This document shows positions 14,098-22,202 of a stretch of 26,980 bases of DNA, one piece after another. Positions within the stretch are counted from its first letter, which is position 1. Every line of letters starts with the position of its first letter. The notes under the pieces were generated by a model. The model was given only the letters and a program-made list of their open reading frames with translations. It ran no database searches and was not told where the DNA came from. This DNA is from DATJPD01 sp036394195 (lineage in GTDB: Bacteria; Pseudomonadota; Alphaproteobacteria; CACIAM-22H2): contig DASWFO010000237.1 in NCBI GenBank assembly GCA_036394195.1, positions 1-26,980 of the forward strand, read 5' to 3'. The position numbers and the translations under genes were made by a program.

Positions 14098-15510
14098 TCA
14101 TTTGCCGAAATATCCCGGGGACAGGTTGCCGCGCACGACCTTGGCGAGGTCGAGCTCGTCCTCGCCGGGAACGCGGATCACGGTGAATTCCGGTCCCGGG
14201 TTGAGCGGCAGGGTCGCGTCCAGCCCCATCTTGGCGCTGATCCCGTCCGTGGCCGACGGATCGAGCCGCGAGCCCTGGGCCGCCGGGATGACCAGCAGGT
14301 CCTTGTCGGCCTGGAAGCGCGTCGCCACCGCCCACTCGACCTGGCGCGGATCATGGATGTCGACGTCGTGATCGACCACGATGACGTGCTTCACGTCGTA
14401 ATGGCTGGAGAACGCCGCCATGATCACGTTCGCGGCCTCGGCGGGCTGGCGCTTCTTCAGCTTCACATAGAGGTGGTAGCGGCACACGCCGCCCGGCGCC
14501 AGGTGGACATCCTGCACGTTGGGAAAGTTGCGCTGAAGATAGGACAGGATCGTCGCTTCGCGCGGGATGCCGCCAAGCAGAAGATGCTCGAGGCCGCCGG
14601 GGACGATGGTGTGGAACAGCGGTTTCTGGCGGTGCGTCACCGCGGTGATCTCGATGACCTGGCGCTCGCCCTTCGGCCCGTAATATTGCGGGAACTCGCC
14701 GAACGGCCCCTCGGGGGCGCGGACCTTGGGCAGGATGCGGCCCTCGATCACGATCTCGGAATCCGCCGGCACGCGGATGTCGCCGCGGATCGATTTGACG
14801 ACGCGCAGCGCCCGGCCGTGCAGCGCCCCGGCGATCTCGAGCTCGTCGGCATCCAGCGGTGCGATCGCCTGCGAGGCCAGCAAGGTGAGAGGATCGACGC
14901 CGATCACGATCGAGACCGGCAGCGCCTCGCCCTTCTCTTCCGCCGCCGTATAGAAGCGGTTGAGATCGCGCGGCAGGATGAGGATGCCCAGACGGTCGGG
15001 CGATTGAAGCTGCAGGCGGTTGATCGAGACGTTCTGCCGGCCGGTCGCCGGATTGCGGGCGATGACCAGCCCGGCGGTGATGTACGGCCCGGCGTCCAGC
15101 TCGTTGTGCGTCGGCAGCGGCAGCAAGCCCGCAAGATCGATGTCGTTGACGATCACCTCCTGGCAGGGCGCCTCGGCGCGCGGCACCTCGTGCCAGGCGA
15201 GCGGCGCGTCAGCGGCGCGCCTGAAGCGCGCCAGCAGCTCGCCCGGCGGGACACCCATCGCTTCCGCCATCCACGCCCGCGCGGCCAGCACGCCCGAGAC
15301 GACCGGCAGCGGGTGGCCGTCCGGCGACGGGAAGAGCATGGCCTGCTTGCCTTCAAGCTTCTTCGCGATCGCCGCCAGCTCGAAGCGCAAACCCACATTC
15401 GGGGCGATCTCTGCGACCCGGCCGGTCGCGGCCAGGTGGCGGAGCCAGGCGCGCAAGGTCGGGAACGGGGCCCCGGTCTCGCGTGATGTGTCGCGTGATG
15501 CGTCCGCCAT
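14098..15510 (-). CDS. UbiD family decarboxylase
   Basis: A 470-residue prenyl-FMN-dependent (de)carboxylase. The catalytic Arg-Glu-Glu triad is complete: Arg165 in SINRLQL, then Glu267 and Glu272 in APEGPFGEF, with the five-residue spacing of Fdc1/UbiD. The family reversibly decarboxylates aromatic, heteroaromatic or alpha,beta-unsaturated acids and needs prenyl-FMN made by UbiX, which is not in this window. The start is firm, with GGGAGGAG directly upstream of the ATG. The gene diverges from a flavin monooxygenase, suggesting a pathway for a hydroxylated benzoate-like acid. It could instead be a second UbiD for ubiquinone synthesis, but the neighbourhood favours catabolism. Confidence 0.9.
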   Translation of the reverse strand: MADASRDTSRETGAPFPTLRAWLRHLAATGRVAEIAPNVGLRFELAAIAKKLEGKQAMLFPSPDGHPLPVVSGVLAARAWMAEAMGVPPGELLARFRRAADAPLAWHEVPRAEAPCQEVIVNDIDLAGLLPLPTHNELDAGPYITAGLVIARNPATGRQNVSINRLQLQSPDRLGILILPRDLNRFYTAAEEKGEALPVSIVIGVDPLTLLASQAIAPLDADELEIAGALHGRALRVVKSIRGDIRVPADSEIVIEGRILPKVRAPEGPFGEFPQYYGPKGERQVIEITAVTHRQKPLFHTIVPGGLEHLLLGGIPREATILSYLQRNFPNVQDVHLAPGGVCRYHLYVKLKKRQPAEAANVIMAAFSSHYDVKHVIVVDHDVDIHDPRQVEWAVATRFQADKDLLVIPAAQGSRLDPSATDGISAKMGLDATLPLNPGPEFTVIRVPGEDELDLAKVVRGNLSPGYFGK

Positions 15511-15714
15511 GATGCTCCTCCCGCGCCGACTATATCAGAGGCCCGACCGCGGATAGAACCCACGCGGCCACGTCCGGGCCGGGCTCGGACCGGTGCCGAT
15601 TTACCCTGGCGTCTCATTTTTGCCGCCCCGGCCGGCTGTATTGCCAAGCAAGAGTCGCCCGCTATAGTGCGCCGCCATGACACGGCCCTCCACCGTCCCC
15701 CTCGCGCGCGCGGC

Positions 15715-16908
15715 ATGAGCGAGCGCGTGGTCGTCGCCGGCGCCGGGCCGACCGGCCTGGTCACCGCCCTCTGCCTGGCCGAGCACGGCATTCCGGTGAT
15801 CGTGCTCGAAGCCGAGCCGGCGCTGCCGGAGAACCTGCGCGCCTCGACCTTCCATCCGCCGACCCTCGACATGCTCGATCGGTTCGACGCGACCGAGCGG
15901 CTGATCGCGATGGGGCTGGTGGCGCCCAGGTTCCAGTATCGCACCCGGCACGGCGGCTGCTTCGCCGAGTTCGACTTCGAGGTGCTGCGCGACGAGACGC
16001 GGCATCCCTACCGGGTGCAATGCGAGCAGTACAAGCTGAACGCTGTGCTGCTCGAGCGGCTGACGCGATCCGCCACCGCCGACATCCGGTTCAAGACCAG
16101 CCTGATAGGCGTCGAGGCGCAGGGCGAGTGCCCGGTCGCGGTCGTGCAGCAGGGCGGGCGGACGGAGCGGATCGACGCCCGTTACGTGGTCGGCGCCGAA
16201 GGAGCGCGCAGCGTGGTGCGCGAGGCGATGGGCATCGCCTTCGAAGGCTTCACATGGCCCGAGCGGTTCCTGGTGGCCAGCACGCCGTTCCCGTTCGAAG
16301 AGCATTTCAAAGACCTGACCCAGGTGAACTACATCGCCGACCCCGACGAATGGTTCTTCCTGCTGCGCGTCTCCGATATGTGGCGGACGATGATCCCGAC
16401 CCGCGCCGAGGAAAGCGACGAGGCGGTGCTGAGCGACGAGCAGGTCCAGCGCCGGCTCAACCGCATCGTCCCCATGGCAGCGCCGTATCCGGTGACGCAC
16501 CGGACGCTGTATCGCGTGCACCAGCGCGTCGCCGCGGCCTATCGCAAGGGACCATGCTTCCTGGTCGGCGACGCGGCACACATCAACAACCCGCTGGGCG
16601 GCATGGGGATGAACGGCGGCGTCCACGACGCCTTCAACCTCGCCGAGAAGCTCACGGCGGTGTGGCACGGCGAGAAGGACGAGACCTATCTCGATCTCTA
16701 CGAGCGGCAGCGCCGCCCGGTGGCGCTCGAATACGTGAACACGATCACCATCCGCAACAAACGCAACCTCGAGGCGCGCGACCCCGACGAGCAACGCCGC
16801 TTCCAGGACAGCATGCGCGCCGCCGCAGCCGATCCGGAGAAGGCGCGGGCCTATCTCCGCCAAGTGTCGATGATCGCGAGCCTGGAGAAGGCGGCGAGCG
16901 TCAGCTAG
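15715..16908 (+). CDS. Class A FAD-dependent aromatic monooxygenase
   Basis: A 397-residue flavoprotein hydroxylase of the PHBH/PheA-TfdB family, in which FAD is reduced by NAD(P)H and inserts oxygen into an aromatic ring. It has GAGPTG at 9-14 with Glu32 closing the first fold, GAEGARS at 160-166 (the DG motif, with E in place of D), and LVGDAAHINNPLGGMGMN at 283-300 (the GD motif plus flavin-contacting segment). It lacks the C-terminal thioredoxin-like domain of phenol hydroxylases. I begin at the ATG at 15715, where the Rossmann strand starts; a 13-codon frame from 15676 ends overlapping it (ATGA). It diverges from UbiD and lies downstream of the extradiol dioxygenase gene. Confidence 0.88.
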   Translation: MSERVVVAGAGPTGLVTALCLAEHGIPVIVLEAEPALPENLRASTFHPPTLDMLDRFDATERLIAMGLVAPRFQYRTRHGGCFAEFDFEVLRDETRHPYRVQCEQYKLNAVLLERLTRSATADIRFKTSLIGVEAQGECPVAVVQQGGRTERIDARYVVGAEGARSVVREAMGIAFEGFTWPERFLVASTPFPFEEHFKDLTQVNYIADPDEWFFLLRVSDMWRTMIPTRAEESDEAVLSDEQVQRRLNRIVPMAAPYPVTHRTLYRVHQRVAAAYRKGPCFLVGDAAHINNPLGGMGMNGGVHDAFNLAEKLTAVWHGEKDETYLDLYERQRRPVALEYVNTITIRNKRNLEARDPDEQRRFQDSMRAAAADPEKARAYLRQVSMIASLEKAASVS

Positions 16909-16924
16909 CGCCAACCCTCACCCT

Positions 16925-16953
16925 CCCGATCACTGCGTGATCGGGCCCGTTTT
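16925..16953 (+). terminator. Hairpin terminator between convergent genes
   Basis: CCCGATCAC-tgc-GTGATCGGG is a perfect 9-bp stem followed by CCCGTTTT, 16 nt after the flavin monooxygenase stop. A second dyad with CCTCTC and AGAGG arms lies near 17000-17025, just before the kinase stop on the other strand. Confidence 0.55.
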
Positions 16954-17029
16954 GTAAGTCGCCCTCTCTCGTGTCGTCACGCCTCCGCGCGCCGACACGG
17001 CCTCTCCCACTTCGTGGTAGAGGGGCTTC

Positions 17030-18253
17030 TTAGGCCGGCGCCTCGATGGGGACGTGGAAGACGAACTCGACGCCGGGATCCAACCGCCGGACCTCCAGGG
17101 TCGCAGCGAGCTGGGTCTCCAGCGCCCGGATGATCCGCATGCCGAGGCCTTTGCCGCGCGCGGCATCGAAGTCCTTGGGCAGCCCGACGCCGTGGTCGCG
17201 GACGGAGATCGCCAGATTGTCGCCGTCGCGATCGAGACGGACGCTGAGGCGACCGTCCGCGACGTTCGGGTAGGCGTATTTCATCGCGTTGGTCACCAGC
17301 TCGTTCACCACCAGCGCGATCGGCACGGCGCGGTCGGCGGGCACCAGGACGCCGTCGGGTGCGGCGATCTCGACGTGGCAGTGGCCGATCGACCGGTCGA
17401 GATCCTTGCACACGTCCGACAGATAGCGGCCGAGGTCGATCGCCTGCAGGGTGCCGCCGCCGCTGTAGAGGTTTTCGTGGACGTGAGCGATCGCGAACAC
17501 ACGCGTCGCGGCTTCCTTGAGGTCACGCTCGCTCTCGCTGCCAGCCTTGGCCTTGGCCTGGAGCTGCAGCATGTTGGCGACGAGTTGAAGGCTGTTCTTC
17601 ACGCGATGATTGATCTCGGCGAGCAGCACCTTGTGGGCGTCGAGCGCGGCCCTGAGGTCGCTCTCGATCCGCTGCCGTTCGATCGCCGTGCCGACGATGT
17701 TGCCGGCCCCCTGCAGGAAGGTGAGGTCGTGGGCGGTGAATTCGCCTGATGACCGGCTGTCGACTTCGAGGATGCCGAACGGATCGCCGCTGCCTTTCAG
17801 GATCACGTTCATCGCCCGGCGGATGCCGTATTTGACCAGGAGATGGGGCGTGCGGAATCGCTGCTCGTGCTCCAGATGATTGGAGATCACCGGCTTGCCG
17901 GTGCGGAGCGCAAACCCGCCGGGCGACAGAAGGTCGGCGCCGATCGTCGCCTTGCCCACGACATCCGGGCCCCAGCCGATCCCGGCCCGCACCAGGAACA
18001 GGTTCTTGGTCGGCAGGTACTCCATGATCTTGGAGAACTCCGCCTCCAGGCCCTCGGCCACGAGGGCGACGGTGCGGCCGAGCAGTTCGTCGAACGGGAT
18101 TCCCCGCAGGGACAGCACGGCGAGCTCGGCGAGAATTTCCTGCTGCCGGATGCGCTGCTTGAGCGCGCGTTCCGTCAGTTCCGAAGCCGAATCGCCGACC
18201 GGCGGCTCGACGACCGCCGCCGCGGCCGAGCGCGAAATAGAAGACGAAGACAT
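17030..18253 (-). CDS. GAF-domain sensor histidine kinase, HisKA_2 type
   Basis: A 407-residue soluble kinase. A GAF sensor domain spans roughly residues 45-195 (ILKGSGDPFGILEVDS is a typical GAF strand pair). A HisKA_2 dimerisation helix follows, with EINHRVKNSLQLVANMLQLQ and phospho-acceptor His216. The HATPase domain has N-box NELVTNAMKYAYP (Asn317) and G1 box DHGVGLP (Asp353). There is no membrane segment, so it senses a cytoplasmic signal. HisKA_2/HWE kinases often feed single-domain or PhyR-type regulators in alphaproteobacterial stress responses, but no response regulator is adjacent, so the partner is unknown. The start at 18253 fits the domain layout; about 200 bp of non-coding DNA upstream includes an 18-bp tandem repeat. 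Confidence 0.9.
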   Translation of the reverse strand: MSSSSISRSAAAAVVEPPVGDSASELTERALKQRIRQQEILAELAVLSLRGIPFDELLGRTVALVAEGLEAEFSKIMEYLPTKNLFLVRAGIGWGPDVVGKATIGADLLSPGGFALRTGKPVISNHLEHEQRFRTPHLLVKYGIRRAMNVILKGSGDPFGILEVDSRSSGEFTAHDLTFLQGAGNIVGTAIERQRIESDLRAALDAHKVLLAEINHRVKNSLQLVANMLQLQAKAKAGSESERDLKEAATRVFAIAHVHENLYSGGGTLQAIDLGRYLSDVCKDLDRSIGHCHVEIAAPDGVLVPADRAVPIALVVNELVTNAMKYAYPNVADGRLSVRLDRDGDNLAISVRDHGVGLPKDFDAARGKGLGMRIIRALETQLAATLEVRRLDPGVEFVFHVPIEAPA

Positions 18254-18354
18254 AGACCGCCCCTGCCCAAAATGGGCCCTTTTGAGCGACAGCCTGCGCC
18301 CGCCGCGGTCTTTATAGGCGGTCTTATAGGTCGTGAGCCCTGAGGACGGCCCAG

Positions 18355-18390
18355 GACGACCGTTTTCGGCGAGACGACCGTTTTCGGCGA
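18355..18390. repeat. Perfect 18-bp tandem duplication
   Basis: GACGACCGTTTTCGGCGA occurs twice head to tail, about 100 bp upstream of the kinase start. It may be a replication slippage product or a paired regulatory site. Confidence 0.8.
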
Positions 18391-18528
18391 GCGGTGTATG
18401 CGATCTAGCACCGTCGGGCGACGCTGTCCAAAAACAAATCCATGCCCACAAGGCCGCCCAGCGCTAAGGCGCCGGGGTGCCTTGCGCCGCGGCCTGGAAG
18501 CCGCCACGATCCGCCCGGGGTGAAACGC

Positions 18529-19350
18529 ATGCACAAGATCGAGATCAGGCCGGGCGTCCGGATCGCCTATGAAGACGACTGGTTCGGCCCGCCATGGACG
18601 ATTCCGGACACGGTCGTCATGGTCCACGGCAACTCCGAATCCTCGCGCGCCTGGACGGGCTGGGTGCCGCATCTGGCCGGACGCTATCGGGTGGTGCGTC
18701 CGGACCTGCCGGGTTTCGGCGCGTCGAGCGAACCGCCCGGCTATGGCTGGAGCTCGAGCGAGCTCGCGGCCGAACTGGCCCGGTTCCTCGATCGGCTCGG
18801 TCTCGCGACGTGCCATCTGATCGGCGCCAAATATGGCGGCTCGGCCTGCGTGCAGCTGGCCAGCGACCAGCCGGCGCGATTTCGCTCGCTCAGCCTGTTC
18901 GGCTCGCCGGTGCGCGGGAGCGGCAGCGGCAATGCCGACGCCATCCGCGCCACCGGCGTCAAACAATGGGCGGCGGCGACGATGCGCCAGCGGCTGGGCA
19001 GCGGCGCGGCGGCGGCGCAGATCGCCTGGTGGACCGAGTTCATGGGAGAGGCCAATCCGCGCGCCGCGTTCGGCACGTCGTCGGCGCGCATCGACATGGA
19101 CCTCGAAGAGAGGCTGGCGCGCATCAGCGCGCCAACCTTGATCGTCACCACCGCCGAAAGCGGCTTGCAGTCGGTCGAGGCGGTCGAGCGCTATGCGCGG
19201 CGCATCCCGGGCGCGCGGGTGATCGTGCTGCCCGGCGACAGCTATCACATTGCCGCGGTCGAGCCCGTGCTCTGCGCCGGCCACGCGTTGCGGTTCATCG
19301 ACGAGGTGTCGGGTCGCGGCACGGCGGCCCCGGGCCGCGCGGCGGAATGA
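18529..19350 (+). CDS. Alpha/beta-hydrolase fold protein without serine nucleophile
   Basis: A 273-residue alpha/beta-hydrolase fold protein. The oxyanion-hole region VVMVHGNSESSRAW (29-42), the DLPGFGASSEPPG strand-loop (59-71) and the late PGDSYHIAAVEP (catalytic-His position, His240) are all typical. The nucleophile elbow, however, reads LIGAKYGGSA, with Lys101 where G-x-S-x-G has serine. The acid position looks like Glu210. It may be a binding or scaffold protein, or use a different chemistry. The ATG at 18529 is chosen because the fold begins just after it. Its stop overlaps the start of the Bug gene (ATGA), and a second hydrolase of the same kind follows that gene, so the three form one operon. 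Confidence 0.85.
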   Translation: MHKIEIRPGVRIAYEDDWFGPPWTIPDTVVMVHGNSESSRAWTGWVPHLAGRYRVVRPDLPGFGASSEPPGYGWSSSELAAELARFLDRLGLATCHLIGAKYGGSACVQLASDQPARFRSLSLFGSPVRGSGSGNADAIRATGVKQWAAATMRQRLGSGAAAAQIAWWTEFMGEANPRAAFGTSSARIDMDLEERLARISAPTLIVTTAESGLQSVEAVERYARRIPGARVIVLPGDSYHIAAVEPVLCAGHALRFIDEVSGRGTAAPGRAAE

Positions 19351-20342
19351 GCAGCCGGCAAATGACGACGCGACGCGGTCGCGGCCTGCGGCTGGTCGCC
19401 GTGGCCCTGGCGGGTCTCGCCGCGGCATCGGCGGCCGGCGCGCAAACCTATCCGGCCAGGCCCGTCCGCCTCCTGGTCGGCTTTCCACCCGGCGGCGGCG
19501 CCGACATGATCGCCCGGCAGCTGTCGCCGCGGCTGTCGCAGGAGCTGGGCCAGTCCTTCGTCGTCGACAATCATCCCGGCGCCAACGGCCGCATCGGCGC
19601 CGACATGACCGCCAAGGCGCCGCCCGACGGCTACACGCTCCTGGTGTCGACCGAAGGCGCCCTGGTGATCGGGCCGCATATCGCGCAGAAGCCCAGCTAC
19701 GACGCGCTCCAGGATTTTACGCCGGTGACGCTGCTCAGCCGCACCGCGGTGATCCTCGCGGCGAACCCGTCGCTGCCCGTGCGCAGCCTCGGCGATCTGC
19801 TGGCGCTCGCCAAAGCCAAGCCGGGGAGCCTGTTCTACGGCTCCTCCGGCTTCGGCGGCCCCAATCATCTGGCCGGCGAGGTGTTCAAGAAGCAGGCCGG
19901 GGTCGAGATCGAGCACGTCGCCTACAAGGGCACCGGAGCGGTCATCCCCGCACTGCTGTCCGGCCAGGTGCAGCTCATGTTCGGTTTCGTGCCGGGGCTG
20001 GCGCCGTTCGTGAAGTCCGGCGACATGACGGCGCTCGGCGTCGGCAGCAGCAAGCGATCCGCCGCCTTGCCGGAGGTGCCGACGATCGACGAGGCGGGAG
20101 TTCCCGGCTATGACATGACGTCGTGGATCGGCGTGCTGGCGCCGGCCCGCACACCGCCGGAGATCGTCCGCCGGCTCCGCGACACGATGGCCGCGATTCT
20201 TTTGACGCCGGAGATCCGCGACGGCCTGATCCGCGACGGGCTGGAGCCGATCGCCAGCACGCCCGAGGAGTTCGCGGCGTTCCTGCACCGCGAAGATGCG
20301 AAATACGCCGGGCTGCTCGCCGGACTCGACATCAAAGAGTGA
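19347..20342 (+). CDS. Bug/TctC-family periplasmic binding protein
   Basis: A 331-residue tripartite tricarboxylate transporter-type binding protein. Residues 1-32 are a signal peptide with an RRGRG n-region, core LVAVALAGLAAASA and cleavage near AGA-Q. The mature start YPARPVRLLVGFPPGGGADMIAR is the family signature, and the glycine-rich loop contacts a carboxylate of the ligand. The C-terminal block IDEAGVPGYDMTSWIGVLAPA is also typical. No TctA/TctB membrane genes are nearby, as is common for these 'orphan' Bug proteins, which bind carboxylated or aromatic ligands for uptake or sensing. Its ATG overlaps the stop of the upstream hydrolase, and the second hydrolase begins 5 nt after it. Confidence 0.92.
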   Translation: MSSRQMTTRRGRGLRLVAVALAGLAAASAAGAQTYPARPVRLLVGFPPGGGADMIARQLSPRLSQELGQSFVVDNHPGANGRIGADMTAKAPPDGYTLLVSTEGALVIGPHIAQKPSYDALQDFTPVTLLSRTAVILAANPSLPVRSLGDLLALAKAKPGSLFYGSSGFGGPNHLAGEVFKKQAGVEIEHVAYKGTGAVIPALLSGQVQLMFGFVPGLAPFVKSGDMTALGVGSSKRSAALPEVPTIDEAGVPGYDMTSWIGVLAPARTPPEIVRRLRDTMAAILLTPEIRDGLIRDGLEPIASTPEEFAAFLHREDAKYAGLLAGLDIKE

Positions 20343-20347
20343 CCGCC

Positions 20348-21178
20348 ATGTTTCACCCGAGGGGGCCGCGTGCCACATTGCCCGACGGGGCCGAGATCGC
20401 CTACGACGTGCACGACTTCACCCCGCCGTGGACCGCGGCGGAGCCGGTCGTGCTGGTGCACGGGTTCAGCAAGAACCGGAAATTCTGGTACGGCTGGATC
20501 CCCGAGCTTTCGGCGCGCTATCGGGTGATCAACCTCGACCAGCGCGGCCACGGCGAGTCGAGCCCGGTGGCCCGCGGGTTCAAAATGGCGCTGCGCCCGT
20601 TCTCGAACGACCTCGCGGCGGTCCTGGACGCGCTGGAGTTCGACAGTGCCCATTTCATCATGGCCGAGTTCAGCGCCGCCGTGGCGATCGATTTCGCGGC
20701 CGCCTTCGCGCCGCGCATCCGCAGCCTGGTGCTGCCGGGCTTTGCGTATAACTATCGCGCCTCGACCGTGGACCGCTCCGAATGGATCGATCTGGCCGAA
20801 CAGCAAGGGGCCGCGGCGTGGGCGCGCGCCACCAACCAGCACCGGCTGCCGGTAGACGCCGATCCGGCGATGCGGGAGTGGTATATCGCCGAGCAGTCCA
20901 AGGTGCCGGGATGGTTCCTCGGCGCCTTGTTCCGCTTCAACCGCGACCTCGACCTCACCGCCGAGCTGCCGAAGATCACGCCGCCGACCTTGCTGATCGC
21001 CGGCGGCGACGCGCGCCAGGGCACGGTCGAGACCGTACGCAAGGGGGCCGGCATGATCCCGCGCTGCCGCCTCGCGGTGCTCGACGGGCTGCCCTACAAC
21101 GTGATGTCCGCCGCGCCAGCGCGCTGCGTCGCCGAGACGCTTCGCTTCCTCGACGACGTGCGCGGCGGGCGGATCTGA
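20348..21178 (+). CDS. Second alpha/beta-hydrolase fold protein without serine nucleophile
   Basis: A 276-residue homologue of the protein at 18529: PPWTAAEPVVLVHGFSKNRKFW against its PPWTIPDTVVMVHG, and SARYRVINLDQRGHGESS against AGRYRVVRPDLPGFGASS. The elbow FIMAEFSAAVA has Glu107 where the nucleophilic serine would be, and the elbow glycines are gone. The late motif LDGLPYNVMSAAP has Asn251 where the first protein has the catalytic-type His240. Asp221 (GGDA) could still be the acid. The protein is therefore probably not a classical hydrolase. It is the last gene of the hydrolase-Bug-hydrolase operon. The ATG at 20348 lies 5 nt after the Bug stop, consistent with translational coupling. Confidence 0.82.
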   Translation: MFHPRGPRATLPDGAEIAYDVHDFTPPWTAAEPVVLVHGFSKNRKFWYGWIPELSARYRVINLDQRGHGESSPVARGFKMALRPFSNDLAAVLDALEFDSAHFIMAEFSAAVAIDFAAAFAPRIRSLVLPGFAYNYRASTVDRSEWIDLAEQQGAAAWARATNQHRLPVDADPAMREWYIAEQSKVPGWFLGALFRFNRDLDLTAELPKITPPTLLIAGGDARQGTVETVRKGAGMIPRCRLAVLDGLPYNVMSAAPARCVAETLRFLDDVRGGRI

Positions 21179-21182
21179 CGCG

Positions 21183-21383
21183 CTAGCGCTTGGCCGGCGC
21201 GCGCTCGCTGAACAGGACGCCGCCCTTGGCCTTGGACGTCTTCGGCGCTTCGACGATCTGGATCGTCACCGCCTCGGCGTCGACGTCGAAGTTGCGCACG
21301 ACGGCGCTGGTGATGTCCTTGATCAGGGCGCGCTTCTGGTCGATCGAGCGGCCCTCGACGGCATAAACGATGATCTCCGGCAT
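21183..21383 (-). CDS. 4-oxalocrotonate tautomerase family protein
   Basis: A 66-residue tautomerase. After removal of Met the catalytic Pro1 is exposed (MPEIIVYAVEGRS). Arg11 is in EGRS, as in 4-OT, where it binds the substrate carboxylate. The second substrate arginine of 4-OT (Arg39) is Thr here, and the C-terminal part (VEAPKTSKAKGGVLFSERAPAKR) differs from canonical 4-OT, so the substrate is likely different. A GGGAGG Shine-Dalgarno sits just before the ATG; the much longer upstream frame runs through the tRNA and is rejected. The gene converges with the second hydrolase gene (gap 4 nt). A role in meta-cleavage aromatic catabolism is possible, but 4-OT paralogues are often of unknown role. 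Confidence 0.85.
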   Translation of the reverse strand: MPEIIVYAVEGRSIDQKRALIKDITSAVVRNFDVDAEAVTIQIVEAPKTSKAKGGVLFSERAPAKR

Positions 21384-21421
21384 GTGCACCTCCCGTTGAA
21401 GAGCCGCGGCGATTGCGGTGA

Positions 21422-21507
21422 TGGTGCCCCCAGCCGGACTTGAACCAGCACGCCGTTGCCGGCAACAGATTTTGAGTCTGCCGCGTCTACCGTTCCGCCA
21501 TGGGGGC
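21422..21507 (-). tRNA. tRNA-Leu (anticodon CAA)
   Basis: An 86-nt class II tRNA read on the minus strand. The acceptor arms GCCCCCA/TGGGGGC are perfect, followed by A and an encoded CCA. The D-arm has GCG/CGC. The anticodon arm GCAGA-CTCAAAA-TCTGT gives CAA, decoding UUG. A long variable arm GCCG-GCAA-CGGC and a T-arm with TTCAAGT complete the cloverleaf. It lies 38 nt upstream of the tautomerase start on the same strand and diverges from the DedA gene. Confidence 0.96.
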
Positions 21508-21620
21508 GCTCGGGGTGGCACTATAACCGCCGGCAATGGCCGGTCAATCCAGGGCACGTTGCGCCGAAGCCGGCCGCCTGCTACACCCCGCCGCACCCAA
21601 TTCCGGAGCGACAAGCGGGC

Positions 21621-22202
21621 ATGATGCAGCGACTTTACGACCGGGTGATGGCGCTTGCCGCCCGGCCCGACGCGATCTATTGGCTGGCCGCGGTGTCGTT
21701 CATCGAGAGCTCGGTGTTCCCGATCCCGCCGGACATCCTGCTCATCCCGATGATCCTGGCCAACCGCGAGCGCGCGTTCTGGCTGGCGACGGTGTGCACC
21801 GTGTCGTCGGTCCTCGGCGGCTATGTCGGCTACGCGATCGGCTATTTCGCCTTCGACGCGATCGGACAGCGCATCCTCGCCTTCTACGGCGCGATGGACA
21901 AATACGCCGCCGTCAAGGAGACGTTCGACCACTGGGGGGCGTGGTTCATCATCGTCAAGGGAGCGACCCCCATCCCCTACAAGCTGGTCACCATCTTCGC
22001 CGGCACGGTGAAGTTCGACCTGCTGCAGTTCACGATCTCGTCGCTGATCTCGCGGGCGATCCGGTTCTACCTGCTGGCCGCCCTGCTGTGGCAGTTCGGC
22101 CCGCCGATCCGCGACTTCATCGAACGCCGCCTGATGCTGGTGACGACCGGGTTCGTCGTGCTGCTGGTCGGCGGCTTCGTCGTGATCCGCTATGTGGTCT
22201 AA
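21621..22202 (+). CDS. DedA/VTT-domain inner-membrane protein (YqaA-like)
   Basis: A 193-residue polytopic inner-membrane protein of the DedA (SNARE-associated/VTT) superfamily. AVSFIESSVFPIPPDILLIP near residues 25-44 holds the conserved acidic residue and re-entrant proline region. GGYVGYAIGYFAF and the late KGATPIPYKLVTIFAG are the other family blocks, and two C-terminal membrane segments follow. DedA proteins are linked to phospholipid (undecaprenyl-phosphate, PE) flipping and proton-motive-force homeostasis; for the YqaA subgroup the substrate is unproven. Two ATGs stand in tandem (21621, 21624), neither with an ideal Shine-Dalgarno. The 3' end overlaps dsbB by 11 nt, making the first gene of a three-gene operon. 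Confidence 0.88.
   Translation: MMQRLYDRVMALAARPDAIYWLAAVSFIESSVFPIPPDILLIPMILANRERAFWLATVCTVSSVLGGYVGYAIGYFAFDAIGQRILAFYGAMDKYAAVKETFDHWGAWFIIVKGATPIPYKLVTIFAGTVKFDLLQFTISSLISRAIRFYLLAALLWQFGPPIRDFIERRLMLVTTGFVVLLVGGFVVIRYVV

Noticed and set aside
13937..14335. Upstream extension of the ABC ATPase relic
   Set aside because: The frame is open but shows no Walker A, Q-loop or signature motif. Part of it is antisense to the UbiD 3' end and the REP-like hairpin.
15676..15717. 13-codon leader frame overlapping the flavin monooxygenase start
   Set aside because: It has no run of regulatory codons or attenuator hairpin, and the ATGA overlap can arise by chance.
18594..19346. 5' part of a 582-codon plus-strand open frame
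   Set aside because: It overlaps the alpha/beta-hydrolase gene in another frame and is arginine-rich with no homology. Only the part from 19347 (Bug protein) is real.
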